Shown here: positions 1 to 7,135 of the stretch, piece after piece
How the letters are laid out: each line of letters starts with the position of its first letter
Position numbering within the stretch: position 1 is the first letter of the stretch
NCBI GenBank assembly: GCA_037445635.1
Contig: JBBIKC010000013.1
Location: forward strand, 1 to 64,000
Direction of reading: 5' to 3'
Length of the DNA: 64,000 bases
Source of the DNA: JBFMCC01 sp037445635
GTDB taxonomy: Bacteria; Chloroflexota; Anaerolineae; Anaerolineales; Villigracilaceae
The notes under the pieces: generated by a model
What the model saw: only the letters and a program-made list of their open reading frames with translations
Told to the model about the DNA's origin: nothing
Database searches by the model: none
Made by a program: the position numbers and the translations under genes

Positions 1-398
1 ATGCGCTTGCCCGCGCGGGCGGCGTCGCGTTCCATGATGAAATCGGCGGCGGCGCGCAGGACGAGGGGTGAGAGGTCGCGTCCCTGGTTCCAGCGGTTGG
101 ATTTGCGCGTGAGCCATTCTTCGATCTCGGCGGAGTCGACCAGTGATTTCAGCAACGGCTTGCGGGTAAAGAAGTGCGCCTGGTAGTTGCAATGGACTTC
201 GGGATGCAGGCGGACGAGGCGCATGAGCAGGGTCGTCCCCGAACGGGCGTGGCCGAAGATGAAGAATTTTTCGCGCGGGAAAAACTGCTTGACCTCGGCC
301 ACTTCTTCGGGCGTGATGGCAGGGATGGGATTGCGCTGTTTATTTTTGGTTTCGCCCTTGAGCAAAATGCGGGCGGCGGATTTGAATCGAGAATACAT
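1..398 (-). CDS. sulfotransferase, N-terminal part (runs off the window)
   Basis: The first 132 codons of a minus-strand gene starting at the ATG at 398-396 and leaving the window at base 1. The translation has the P-loop-like PAPS-binding motif FIFGHARSGTTLLMRL around residues 40-55, followed by LHPEVHCNYQAHFF, which is typical of the sulfotransferase family that moves sulfate from PAPS to a sugar or other acceptor. The C-terminal half with the 3'-phosphate-binding motif is outside the window. It is one of three sulfotransferases here (others end at 11749 and 31571), so the surface polymer is probably sulfated; the acceptor is not known. Confidence 0.8.
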   Translation of the reverse strand, partial: MYSRFKSAARILLKGETKNKQRNPIPAITPEEVAEVKQFFPREKFFIFGHARSGTTLLMRLVRLHPEVHCNYQAHFFTRKPLLKSLVDSAEIEEWLTRKSNRWNQGRDLSPLVLRAAADFIMERDAARAGKR

Positions 399-417
399 TA
401 TGGCGATGTCTCCGAAC

Positions 418-861
418 TTATCTTTTCCAGTTTAGCATGATCAATCCAGCCAGACAAACCAGAATCCCAATGATATTGACCCAGGAAAGTTGTTGCTTGA
501 AGACAAACAAAGCGACCGGCACTAATAGCAGGGACGCCACCACATTGACCAAGACGGCAGCGATACCCACGTTCCAGCCAGCCCGATAGACAAGCAGGAA
601 ACCAATTTCGAGTCCGACGATGGAGAATGCCAGCAGATAGCTAGCCCAATTCAGTTGGCGCACCTCTGCAAGGATTTCGGTCTTTGGAGGAATGAAAAGG
701 AGCAAAGATAACGTGAGGAAGAATGCGACCACATAGGTCACCAAAATAGACACGGCAGGGTTTACATTCACAGGCGTGGCTTTCTGGCTGAAGTGATACA
801 GCGCGCTGGAGCAGATGGCGAGGGTGATGGAGAAGTAGAAGAGGAACATGGATTTCTTCAT
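418..861 (-). CDS. small EamA/DMT-like membrane protein (four TM segments)
   Basis: A 147-residue, very hydrophobic protein beginning MKKSMFLFYFS. Four membrane segments are visible: near residues 5-22, 33-55, 70-90 and 98-145, where the last two helices merge. This is half the size of a typical ten-helix EamA transporter and matches the four-helix small drug/metabolite (EmrE-like) layout. The frame is open further upstream to 1092, but that extension is made of the ACGAAG repeat region and the 3' end of the neighbouring gene, so the ATG at 861 is chosen. The substrate cannot be told; in this locus a lipid-linked sugar (ArnE/F-like flipping) is possible. Confidence 0.7.
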   Translation of the reverse strand: MKKSMFLFYFSITLAICSSALYHFSQKATPVNVNPAVSILVTYVVAFFLTLSLLLFIPPKTEILAEVRQLNWASYLLAFSIVGLEIGFLLVYRAGWNVGIAAVLVNVVASLLLVPVALFVFKQQLSWVNIIGILVCLAGLIMLNWKR

Positions 862-865
862 TTTT

Positions 866-910
866 ACCACGAAGGGCACAAAGGAATTAACCGCGAAGCA
901 CGCGAAGAAT
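866..910. repeat. dispersed ACGAAG-type repeat
   Basis: The short stretch between two minus-strand genes repeats the words ACCACGAAGG, CACAAAGG, CCGCGAAGC and CGCGAAGAA. The same vocabulary returns at 58815-58885 and 63431-63462, so this is a dispersed non-coding repeat and not chance. Confidence 0.6.
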
Positions 911-929
911 TTTGGTTTTCTTTGCGAAA

Positions 930-2393
930 TTAGCAGACTTTGCGGTTCGGATGCTCCAACACTTTCAAAATGAACTCCGCTGTTCGCTTTCCTGAAGTTC
1001 CATCGGTGAAGGTAATCTCTTCTTCGACGAATCTTCGGCGTTGGATGGAGTCCATGGTTCGGTCTTTCAGGTACATATTCAGCGCATCGCACAATTCATT
1101 TTCGTTTGCCGCCACGCGCCCCGCCTTTGCCTCGCGGAAGCGTTGATGTGTGGGCCAGTCGCCGATCTCTTTGAGCGAGAGGGAGAATTTGCCGGGGTGA
1201 TTCCAGCCGTTGGGCGAATCGATCACCGCCGCAACGATGGGCGTATCATGCACGGCGGCTTCGACCACCATCGTCGAATAAACGGTGACAAACACGTCCG
1301 AATACGCCAGCATGGAGGATTTCTCGTCCATGTCTTCGCCGCCGTAATAGCCGAGCGAGCCGCCCAGCGGCTTGGGCTGAACGACGTGTACGTGCGGGTA
1401 TTGCTTCTCCAGCTCGAACACGCGGCGGCGTTCTTCGGCAAAAATCTTCGGCTTATCCTGAAAGTGACTCGGATGCAGGCGAATCAACAATTGCGAAGGC
1501 TCTGCCAATTCGTCGGAAGAGACCAGTCTCGCCAGCGCTTCAATGTTGGGATAGTTCGGCGCAAAGTGGACGAAACTGCTGGCATAGGAAATTAACTTGC
1601 GATTCGGGTCGAGGTTGTGCAGTTTGAAGTATTCCTCGCGCGGCATGAGCCACTGCTTGCGGAAGTACCCGTCATAGGAGGGGATGCCGCCAATATTGAC
1701 TCGTTCGGGGTTCCAATCAGAACCATAAACCAGTTCATCTTTTTGCAGTTGAGACCAGCAGGTCGCCCATTGTACGTCGGCGCCGGAGATGTTGTAACTG
1801 GACGAATTGTCCCAGCCGACGATGACGGTCATGTTGGGGATGCCGCGGCGGGCCGATTCGCGCAGGAGGTAACGGTCCATGCGCCAGCCGGGGGTGGAGG
1901 CGATGACCAAATCGGGTTGGTATTTGTCGAAGAGGTCGGTATAAATTCCCGGGTCGGGGGTGAAGCGGTTTTGCATCCGCACGAGGAGTTTGCGCGCCCA
2001 GGCAAAATTCCGCAGCAGGAGGATCATCAGCGCGGAGGGAATCCAAATCCCCAGGCGGAACTTCCACGAGTTTTCCGCCCACACTTCCCAGATGTGGCTG
2101 TCCATGGCTTCGGTGTTGATGCGCCTGGATCCTCCTACGCGTCGTAAGTAGGCGAGCAGCCATTGGAGACGAGGTTGTACTTTTTTGGCGTAGTCATTTG
2201 CTTGTTTGAGGCGCAGCCCTTCAAAGGTGAGGCCAGGGCGCGCGAACCGCTGGGCGATTTTGTCTTTGGTTTCGTCATCGGTGAGGAGGACGACTTCGAC
2301 GCCCGCGTCGAGCAGAGTCGGAACGACGTCGCTTTGCAGGAAGTAGATGATTGCCATGCCGTGGTCGGCGGAGATGAAGATGCGTTTGGTCAT
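930..2393 (-). CDS. GT-B-fold glycosyl/glycerophospho-transferase-like protein
   Basis: A 487-residue protein. The start MTKRIFISADHG looks like the first Rossmann strand of a GT-B enzyme. The C-terminal half holds LIRLHPSHF and, near residues 372-385, YSTMVVEAAVHDTP, the type of motif seen in the donor-binding domain of CDP-glycerol glycerophosphotransferases and UDP-GlcNAc 2-epimerase-like proteins. A hydrophobic stretch near residues 118-132 may touch the membrane. The likely role is transfer of a sugar or polyol phosphate onto the surface polymer. A hydrolysing epimerase role (the missing first step of nonulosonic acid synthesis) is possible but less supported. Confidence 0.6.
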   Translation of the reverse strand: MTKRIFISADHGMAIIYFLQSDVVPTLLDAGVEVVLLTDDETKDKIAQRFARPGLTFEGLRLKQANDYAKKVQPRLQWLLAYLRRVGGSRRINTEAMDSHIWEVWAENSWKFRLGIWIPSALMILLLRNFAWARKLLVRMQNRFTPDPGIYTDLFDKYQPDLVIASTPGWRMDRYLLRESARRGIPNMTVIVGWDNSSSYNISGADVQWATCWSQLQKDELVYGSDWNPERVNIGGIPSYDGYFRKQWLMPREEYFKLHNLDPNRKLISYASSFVHFAPNYPNIEALARLVSSDELAEPSQLLIRLHPSHFQDKPKIFAEERRRVFELEKQYPHVHVVQPKPLGGSLGYYGGEDMDEKSSMLAYSDVFVTVYSTMVVEAAVHDTPIVAAVIDSPNGWNHPGKFSLSLKEIGDWPTHQRFREAKAGRVAANENELCDALNMYLKDRTMDSIQRRRFVEEEITFTDGTSGKRTAEFILKVLEHPNRKVC

Positions 2394-2401
2394 GCAGTTT
2401 G

Positions 2402-2434
2402 ATGGTTAAGTGGTTTAATAGTTTCGTGGTTGAC
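2402..2434. repeat. degenerate 7-bp repeat, GTGGTTA type
   Basis: The intergenic stretch reads TGGTTAA GTGGTTT AATAGTT and then TGGTTGAC, an imperfect 7-base period. It ends at the stop codon of the upstream glycosyltransferase gene. Confidence 0.5.
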
Positions 2435-3381
2435 TAAGAGTAGTACCAGGTGAAAATCTTATTATATATTGCCAGCAACATCTTCTTGATCGGCGGCAAT
2501 TCCAGGATCCGTTTACCCACCCCCGTGTTCTTTCTTCTTTTCGTTTTCTTTAGTTCCCCGCGCAAATACCCCAGTGTATTGGACATGTTCATCGCCAGCG
2601 GATCACTCACCATCAGGCGCAGCAGACCGGCGTCGTTCATGCGCTTGTCCAACTGGCGCACCTGCCCCATCGGCTTGTCCATGTCGAAGGGCAGGAATTG
2701 TTGAAGCGTGGATTTGTACGCGGTGAACTGCCAATGCGACGCGCCTGCCATCGCGGTCACGCCTTTGTAAATCAGTCTCCAATCTCTAGTCTCCGCATAT
2801 ACTTTTTTATTCTCTTCCTCCGTCTGCCCAAGCGAGAGATTGAATTCAAGGAAGGTCTCCCACGGTATGAATTGACCTTCTTCGAGAGACGCGTTTTTTC
2901 GCGCCCAATCGAGCGTGGCGGAATAGAACTCCGGCGGCGTGCGGAACGGTCGCGCCGTGACCATGCCTACGGTTGGGAAGGTTTCGAGGATTTCCACCGA
3001 GCGCGAGAGCCATTTCGGGGAAAACAAAACGTCCGAGTCGGTGTAGGCAATAATCTCGCCCGGGGCGCCGCCGAAGATGACATTCCATGCGCCGCCTTTG
3101 CCCACATTCTTCTCGGAGAGAATCAAATATTGGATTCGCCCCTCTTCCTTTTCGCGCACAAGGTAATCGCGCACTTCGGCGCACGAACCGTTATCGAAAA
3201 CCATTAAATCGAACGGCAGCCCGGCGTCGTTTCGGATCGAATCCAGGCACACTTTCAACACGTCCAGCGTCTCGGCGTAGAATCCGCTCAGGAAGGGGAT
3301 GTAATTTAATAACGCAACAGTCACCCGCTCCGGACGGGCTACATCTTTGACGAACTTGGCGGGATTTTGACCTTTTCTCAT
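2434..3381 (-). CDS. family 2 glycosyltransferase
   Basis: A 315-residue soluble protein with a GT-A fold pattern: VALLNYIPF at the first strand, FDLMVFDNGS near residues 58-66, NVGKGGAWN at 92-100 and the metal-binding TDSD at 114-117 followed by VLFSPKWL. This is a classical GT2 nucleotide-sugar site. The C-terminal 90 residues are less typical and may bind the acceptor. Residues about 196-203 (ETRDWRLI) are encoded by a short 7-bp repeat array (bases 2774-2795), which suggests the loop there tolerates insertion. It lies in the same direction as the neighbouring GT genes. Confidence 0.8.
   Translation of the reverse strand: MRKGQNPAKFVKDVARPERVTVALLNYIPFLSGFYAETLDVLKVCLDSIRNDAGLPFDLMVFDNGSCAEVRDYLVREKEEGRIQYLILSEKNVGKGGAWNVIFGGAPGEIIAYTDSDVLFSPKWLSRSVEILETFPTVGMVTARPFRTPPEFYSATLDWARKNASLEEGQFIPWETFLEFNLSLGQTEEENKKVYAETRDWRLIYKGVTAMAGASHWQFTAYKSTLQQFLPFDMDKPMGQVRQLDKRMNDAGLLRLMVSDPLAMNMSNTLGYLRGELKKTKRRKNTGVGKRILELPPIKKMLLAIYNKIFTWYYS
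2774..2795. repeat. 7-bp repeat inside the GT2 gene (AGTCTCC type)
   Basis: On the plus strand AGTCTCC AATCTCT AGTCTCC, three units in register. The same word occurs at 4858-4885 inside the next-but-one gene. Confidence 0.6.
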
Positions 3382-3388
3382 TTTCGAT

Positions 3389-3460
3389 ACTCGTTATTCG
3401 GGAATCAGGATTCGTTATTCGGGAGTCGTGCACAATTCCCGATTCACGATTTCCAATTCC
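3389..3460. repeat. 7-bp repeat array with an inverted second half (ATTCGTT/ATTCGGG type)
   Basis: Six direct units from 3389: ACTCGTT ATTCGGG AATCAGG, then ATTCGTT ATTCGGG AGTCGTG. From about 3433 follow units in the opposite sense: ATTCCCG ATTCACG ATTTCCA ATTCCCA. The whole can fold as a long imperfect hairpin between two genes. Its right end supplies the last codons and stop codon of the gene ending at 3444. Confidence 0.75.
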
Positions 3461-4391
3461 CAAACATCTTCTGAATTCTTTTTTTCCATCTTTTCGGTCT
3501 TGCAACATTCTCGATCATGGCCGAAGGCAGGAAGAAGAAGGCAGCGCGCAGGAACAGTTCCACGCCGCGCATGAAGCGCAGATAGGACATCTTCGGGCGC
3601 GCAAGTTTACCGCCGACGAGGCGATGGGTTGAGTCCAAAATGGTGTAACGAATGTTGGCCTCGCCGCCCGCCAGACGAATATTCTCGTTTGTTTCAGGCA
3701 GGGTGTGGTGAGCCTGTCCGCCAGGCAGGTGACTGTAATCGTGGTTCTGGTGCACGATCATTACCGAGGGCGTACAGTCAATGACAGGCCATTTCTCTTT
3801 GCGGGCTTTGTAGATCATCCAGTTATCCCAGCCTGCGCGGCCGATGGCGAAATCGGGGATGTCGGTGTAGCAGGATTTGGGGAAGAGGAAGAAATCGCTT
3901 CCGGCCGGACGGTGGAGAGAGCCTTGACGATGGACGATGGACGACAGACGGTCTTGCCAGCCTTCGGTGAATTCGATGGGCTGGGTGATGTCCAGGTCCC
4001 AGCGCTGGCTGAGGAGGATAAAGTTTTGGAGTCTGGCGGCCTGCCGCCGATCTTCCAGAAGCAAGCTTCTGGACTCCAAAACGGCTTTGACGAAATCGGG
4101 CATGAGAATCATGTCCGCGTTGATGATGCAGAGGAGATCGCTGTCAGAGTTTTCACGGGCGAGTCGAAACATGGACGAGATCAGCGGCGTGCCCGATTCG
4201 TTGCGTGCTACATTGGAAATGTGCTTCACGCCCAGTTCGTGCGCGGCCTCGGCAAGCCCCGTCTCTTCGCCAAGCAAAAGGACCTCGACATCGGGGAGGA
4301 GAGTCCACGATTTGACCGCGTTGCGTTGAATCATCGCGATATGCGGATTGGTGAAGGGTTTGGGAGCGGAGAAGAGGGTGATTAAGGGCAT
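3444..4391 (-). CDS. glycosyltransferase-like protein (GT-A type)
   Basis: A 315-residue protein starting MPLITLFSAPKPF. It has LLCIINADMILMPDFV at residues 87-102, where NADM takes the place of the usual DxD motif of a GT-A fold, and a conserved-looking RAGWDNWM segment further on. The family is probably a nucleotide-sugar transferase, but I do not recognise the subfamily. The gene is unusual because two repeats are read through in frame: the folded palindromic element at 4029-4078 encodes residues 105-121, and a 7-bp array at 3926-3953 encodes residues 147-156. Its start overlaps the upstream spsF-like gene by 10 bases. Confidence 0.65.
   Translation of the reverse strand: MPLITLFSAPKPFTNPHIAMIQRNAVKSWTLLPDVEVLLLGEETGLAEAAHELGVKHISNVARNESGTPLISSMFRLARENSDSDLLCIINADMILMPDFVKAVLESRSLLLEDRRQAARLQNFILLSQRWDLDITQPIEFTEGWQDRLSSIVHRQGSLHRPAGSDFFLFPKSCYTDIPDFAIGRAGWDNWMIYKARKEKWPVIDCTPSVMIVHQNHDYSHLPGGQAHHTLPETNENIRLAGGEANIRYTILDSTHRLVGGKLARPKMSYLRFMRGVELFLRAAFFFLPSAMIENVARPKRWKKRIQKMFGNWKS
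3926..3953. repeat. 7-bp repeat array in coding DNA (GACGATG type)
   Basis: Four units in exact 7-base register on the plus strand: GACGATG GACGATG GACGACA GACGGTC. They are translated on the minus strand as DRLSSIVHRQ in the GT-like protein. Confidence 0.75.
4029..4078. repeat. folded palindromic element, copy 1 (inside a gene)
   Basis: An outer stem GGAGTC/GACTCC encloses two hairpins, GGCGG-CCTG-CCGCC and CCAGAAGC-AA-GCTTCTGG. A second copy with the same layout lies at 60559-60607 between genes. Here it is translated in frame as residues 105-121 (LESRSLLLEDRRQAARL) of the GT-like protein. Confidence 0.75.
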
Positions 4392-5236
4392 GGGTGATCA
4401 GTGAGCAGTGAGCAGTGATCAGTGGCTCTTTCGTCAATGTCTTTGAGGGTTTTGTGTTGGACATTGGCGTTGATTTTCATCAATTCAGGATTGTCGTGGA
4501 CTAAGTCCAAAACTTCCTTCCAGGTGAAATCATCGCGCCCCTCGAAGCGGGCATAGACTTGCCTTATGAATTCGAGGTCTTCGGGAGTATCCACCGTCCA
4601 GCGGTAGTCGCCGAAGTCGGTGGAGTGGTGGAGCAGGGCGATGCGGTAGCCGCGCGGGGAAATTCCAGTGTGAAGTGATCGGTTATCAGTGATCAGTTCA
4701 ACGCCCTCATAAAAATAAGGCATGACATGTTCACGATGGTGAGGTTCTTTCGCTTTTTTCCAAGCCTGTTCCAGAGCTCTGAACGTACACGCCTCAATAT
4801 CCAGTCCAATTGGGTAAGTGCGGTGATGCGGCGGCGGCAAACGGTTACAGACGAAATCGAATCTCGAGTCTCCAGTCTCCAACAGCATGTTGACCACTTT
4901 ATCAATCAATTCTGGGTCGATCACAGGGCAATCGGCAGTAATACGAACAATCACATCCGCTTTTGCCTGTTTTGCAGTTTGATAGTAACGGTCCAGCACG
5001 TCGTAGAGATTGCCGCGCGTGAAGGGGATTCCGCTGAAGTCGCAGTATTCGGCCACGGGGTCGTCGGATGGATCGGTCGTCGTGGCGAAAATAGTCTCGG
5101 TAACGGTGATCGCGCGCGAGGTCCGAATGAAGACGCGTTGAAGCATGGGCTGTCCCGCGATGTCCGCGAGGATCTTCCCCGGCAGGCGGGACGAGGTCAT
5201 GCGTCCCTGGATGATGGCGACGACGCGCGGGGTCAC
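4382..5236 (-). CDS. SpsF-type cytidylyltransferase (activates a nonulosonic-acid-like sugar)
   Basis: A 284-residue nucleotidyltransferase. The N-terminal VVAIIQGRMTSSRLPGK (residues 5-21) is the signature of the acylneuraminate cytidylyltransferase/SpsF family, and ITADCPVIDP (99-108) is the metal-binding strand. The expected reaction is transfer of CMP from CTP to a 3-deoxy-2-keto sugar acid made by the NeuB-like synthase encoded at 7127-8200. Three segments are made of 7-bp repeats: residues 118-127, 179-189 and the C-terminal tail 270-281, the last being RATDHCSLLTDH just before the stop. The tail beyond about residue 268 therefore looks acquired. The stop codon overlaps the next gene's start. 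Confidence 0.85.
   Translation of the reverse strand: MTPRVVAIIQGRMTSSRLPGKILADIAGQPMLQRVFIRTSRAITVTETIFATTTDPSDDPVAEYCDFSGIPFTRGNLYDVLDRYYQTAKQAKADVIVRITADCPVIDPELIDKVVNMLLETGDSRFDFVCNRLPPPHHRTYPIGLDIEACTFRALEQAWKKAKEPHHREHVMPYFYEGVELITDNRSLHTGISPRGYRIALLHHSTDFGDYRWTVDTPEDLEFIRQVYARFEGRDDFTWKEVLDLVHDNPELMKINANVQHKTLKDIDERATDHCSLLTDHPCP
4394..4428. repeat. 7-bp repeat array (GTGATCA/GTGAGCA type)
   Basis: Five units in perfect register: GTGATCA at 4394, GTGAGCA, GTGAGCA, GTGATCA, GTGGCTC ending at 4428. It straddles the junction of two genes and encodes the tail of the SpsF-like protein. Confidence 0.85.
4670..4701. repeat. 7-bp repeat array in coding DNA (GATCAGT type)
   Basis: GTGAAGT GATCGGT TATCAGT and GATCAGT in register, ending TCAAC. 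It is read as residues 179-189 of the SpsF-like protein. The same word family is used at 4394-4428 and 6071-6105. Confidence 0.75.
4858..4885. repeat. 7-bp repeat array in coding DNA (CCAGTCT type)
   Basis: CGAATCT CGAGTCT CCAGTCT CCAACAG, four units in register. It is read as LLETGDSRFD (residues 118-127) of the SpsF-like protein. Confidence 0.75.
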
Positions 5237-5517
5237 GATCCCTCAGGCTCGACAGTCGCAGCCGGCTTCTGCGGCTGGAGCATGTTTTCCATCTGTTTTC
5301 GCTGGCGCATCAGCGCCCAACTGCGGCTGATGAGGGCGGGGAGCATCAGGACGATGCCGAGCAGGACGCCGCTCCCCAGCGCGATCAGGAGGAGCAAACC
5401 GATCGGACCCTCCACAAGATAACTGAAGAGGCTAACGCGGACGATGGTGGGGTTCTGCAACGAAATCGTCACGGCCGCGACGGTGATGGCGATGGTCACG
5501 ATCACTGTAAAAATCAT
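5233..5517 (-). CDS. LapA (DUF1049)-domain membrane protein
   Basis: A 94-residue protein with two membrane segments (residues 2-20 and about 38-62) separated by SLQNPTIVRVSLFSYLVEG, the conserved QN..V.V.....E pattern of the lipopolysaccharide assembly protein A domain. A charged, proline-rich tail (residues 70-94) follows and probably lies in the cytoplasm. Its end overlaps the SpsF-like start by 4 bases, so the two are translationally coupled. A ribosome site (AGGAGGTC, plus-strand bases 5520-5527) lies just upstream. The exact role in this probably single-membrane organism is unknown. Confidence 0.8.
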   Translation of the reverse strand: MIFTVIVTIAITVAAVTISLQNPTIVRVSLFSYLVEGPIGLLLLIALGSGVLLGIVLMLPALISRSWALMRQRKQMENMLQPQKPAATVEPEGS

Positions 5518-5529
5518 AGCGACCTCCTT

Positions 5530-6627
5530 TTACTTTGATTTTACGGCCAAATCATACGCCTGCAGCAACTTCGCCGCGTTCTTCCTCCAGTCGGCCTTCG
5601 CCTCGGCGGTGGTGCGCGCCGCGCGTCCGATTTCGGGCAGGGACCGGCGGTCCGCGAGGATGCGCAGAATCTTCGCGGCCAGGTCGTCCGCGTCGCCGTC
5701 GCGGAACAGCCAGCCGTTCTCGCCGTCGGTCACCCACTCCCGATTGGCAGGGATGTCCGACACGAGACAGGGCAGTCCGCACGCCAGCGCCTCCATCAGC
5801 GAGACCGACGAACCGTCTATGTGAGACGGCGAGATGAACAGGTCGGCCATATGATACCAGCGCGGCAGATCGGTCTGCGAAACCTGACCGCCGAAGTGGA
5901 CGCGGTCGAGGACTCCGCCGTTTTGCAGGATTCGGCGAAGCGCCGCGCCCTGCGAACCTCCGCCGAGGAGCATCAGACTCACATTCGGGTTGGCCGCCGC
6001 GACCTTGACGTAGGCCTTGGCTAGAACGTCCACCCCGTAACGCGGCTCCCAGGAACGGTTGCAGAACAAAGTGAAGTGATCAGCGTTCAGTGACCAGTGA
6101 TCAGTGTCGGGTGAAAAATCTCGGAGGTTGACGCCCCACGGAAAAACCACAGTGCGCTCCGGGTTCATCCCATATTTCACCGCTTTATCCTGCGTCACCT
6201 GCGCGTCGCTGGTGAAGTATTGTGAATTGCGTAGCACGTATTTCGTAATCCATTCCATCCAACGAGACTTGTGGACATCCTCCATCAAGTCAAAGCCCCA
6301 GGACATGGTGAGGATGGGACGGAAACCCGATAACACCGCGATGAACGCGCAGGTCTGGATCGGCCCCGCGTGAATGAGGTCGGGTTTGAACGTGCGAGTC
6401 AAACGTCGAAAGTCGAAGGTCAAACGCGGCAGGTGGCGCCAGCGGAATTCGCTCTGTCCGCCCGCCCAAAGCACCTGTTCGATCTTCGAGGGAATGGGAC
6501 GATCTTCGACTTGTCTCTTTCCGCGTTGAAGTCTCACATAAAAGACATCATGATCTGTTTCTGCGAGGGCAGAGAGAAAACGATGGTCGTGAGGGGAGTA
6601 GTCGAAAGAAAAGTAGAGGATACGCAT
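5530..6627 (-). CDS. family 4 glycosyltransferase
   Basis: A 365-residue GT-B retaining enzyme. The C-terminal domain shows the family hallmark: NRSWEPRYGVDVLAKAY, LMLLGGG, HFGGQV, and DLFISPSHIDGSSVSLMEALACGLP, in which the EALACG glutamate contacts the donor. The N-terminal acceptor domain begins MRILYFSFDYSP. Two 7-bp arrays are read through: bases 6398-6425 (residues 68-77, in the N-terminal domain) and 6071-6105 (residues 175-186, in the linker just before the donor domain). Donor and acceptor are unknown. Confidence 0.85.
   Translation of the reverse strand: MRILYFSFDYSPHDHRFLSALAETDHDVFYVRLQRGKRQVEDRPIPSKIEQVLWAGGQSEFRWRHLPRLTFDFRRLTRTFKPDLIHAGPIQTCAFIAVLSGFRPILTMSWGFDLMEDVHKSRWMEWITKYVLRNSQYFTSDAQVTQDKAVKYGMNPERTVVFPWGVNLRDFSPDTDHWSLNADHFTLFCNRSWEPRYGVDVLAKAYVKVAAANPNVSLMLLGGGSQGAALRRILQNGGVLDRVHFGGQVSQTDLPRWYHMADLFISPSHIDGSSVSLMEALACGLPCLVSDIPANREWVTDGENGWLFRDGDADDLAAKILRILADRRSLPEIGRAARTTAEAKADWRKNAAKLLQAYDLAVKSK
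6071..6105. repeat. 7-bp repeat array in coding DNA (GATCAGT type)
   Basis: GTGAAGT GATCAGC GTTCAGT, then GACCAGT GATCAGT: five units in register. It falls on the interdomain linker of a GT4 enzyme (residues 175-186). Confidence 0.8.
6398..6425. repeat. 7-bp repeat array in coding DNA (GTCAAAC/GTCGAAG type)
   Basis: GTCAAAC GTCGAAA GTCGAAG GTCAAAC, four units in register, read as residues 68-77 of the GT4 enzyme. Confidence 0.75.
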
Positions 6628-6636
6628 GATTAATGT

Positions 6637-6702
6637 GTGCGAGGTGCGGAGTGCGAGGTGCGGAGTGCGAGGTGCGCGAGTGCGCGGGGTGCGACGTGCG
6701 GT
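6637..6702. repeat. long 7-bp repeat array (GTGCGAG/GTGCGGA type)
   Basis: Alternating GTGCGAG and GTGCGGA units run from 6637 for six units, then after a short slip GTGCGAC GTGCGGT close the array at 6702, at the stop codon of the four-helix-bundle gene. With the array at 7087-7135 it brackets that gene. Confidence 0.85.
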
Positions 6703-7067
6703 TAGTTTTGTCGCAGCATCGCGCTTTTAAAGGCGCTGATGAGCGCTTTGGTCTTACTGGCCTGCTCGTAAGTTACTTTGAACTGCTCTGCCGTGATGTA
6801 ACCGATATCTGAGGCGGCATACAGCAAAGATTGGACCTCGACTGCGGAACGGCGAGCGATGCCAAGAAAACGCGCAAACTCGGCATGGGACTCGCAGTCG
6901 AAGCCTTCGGCGATATTTGCCATCACCGAAACCGCCGCGCGTTGAATCTGGTCGCGCAGGCCAAAGTCTTTTGCTAGCGCGCCTTCTTTGGTCATGGAAT
7001 AAATCTGTTTGACCAGGATGCGCGCTTCCTGCCACGCGTGCATGTCTTCAAATTTGCGAATCGCCAT
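6702..7067 (-). CDS. four-helix-bundle protein (23S rRNA intervening-sequence protein family)
   Basis: A 121-residue all-alpha protein that starts MAIRKFEDMHAWQEAR, followed by LRDQIQRAAVSVMANIAEGF near residues 42-61, EFARFLGIARRSAVEV near 64-79 and a final helix. These are the hallmarks of the S23/IVP four-helix-bundle family, first seen inside 23S rRNA intervening sequences and otherwise scattered in genomes; its function is not established. A ribosome site GAGGTG lies five bases before the ATG. The gene is bracketed on both sides by 7-bp repeat arrays and interrupts a run of sugar genes, so it looks like a small inserted unit. Confidence 0.9.
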   Translation of the reverse strand: MAIRKFEDMHAWQEARILVKQIYSMTKEGALAKDFGLRDQIQRAAVSVMANIAEGFDCESHAEFARFLGIARRSAVEVQSLLYAASDIGYITAEQFKVTYEQASKTKALISAFKSAMLRQN

Positions 7068-7086
7068 TTTTCACCTCACTCTAACT

Positions 7087-7135
7087 GCACGTCGCACTTC
7101 GTACTCATGCACGTCGTGTTTCGCATCTACGCACT
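7087..7135. repeat. 7-bp repeat array (TGCACGT/CGCACTT type)
   Basis: TGCACGT CGCACTT CGTACTC, one slipped base, then CGTGTTT CGCATCT ACGCACT. The words are roughly the reverse complement of the array at 6637-6702 (GTGCGA/TCGCAC), so the four-helix-bundle gene sits between inverted arrays. The right end overlaps the last codons of the NeuB-like gene. Confidence 0.65.

Noticed and set aside
930..2393. Hydrolysing UDP-GlcNAc 2-epimerase as a firm call
   Set aside because: The GT-B fold and HPSHF motif fit, but the conserved epimerase residues could not be identified by eye, so only a broad call is given.
6637..7135. CRISPR array
   Set aside because: Units are 7 bases without spacers, and no cas gene is in the window.
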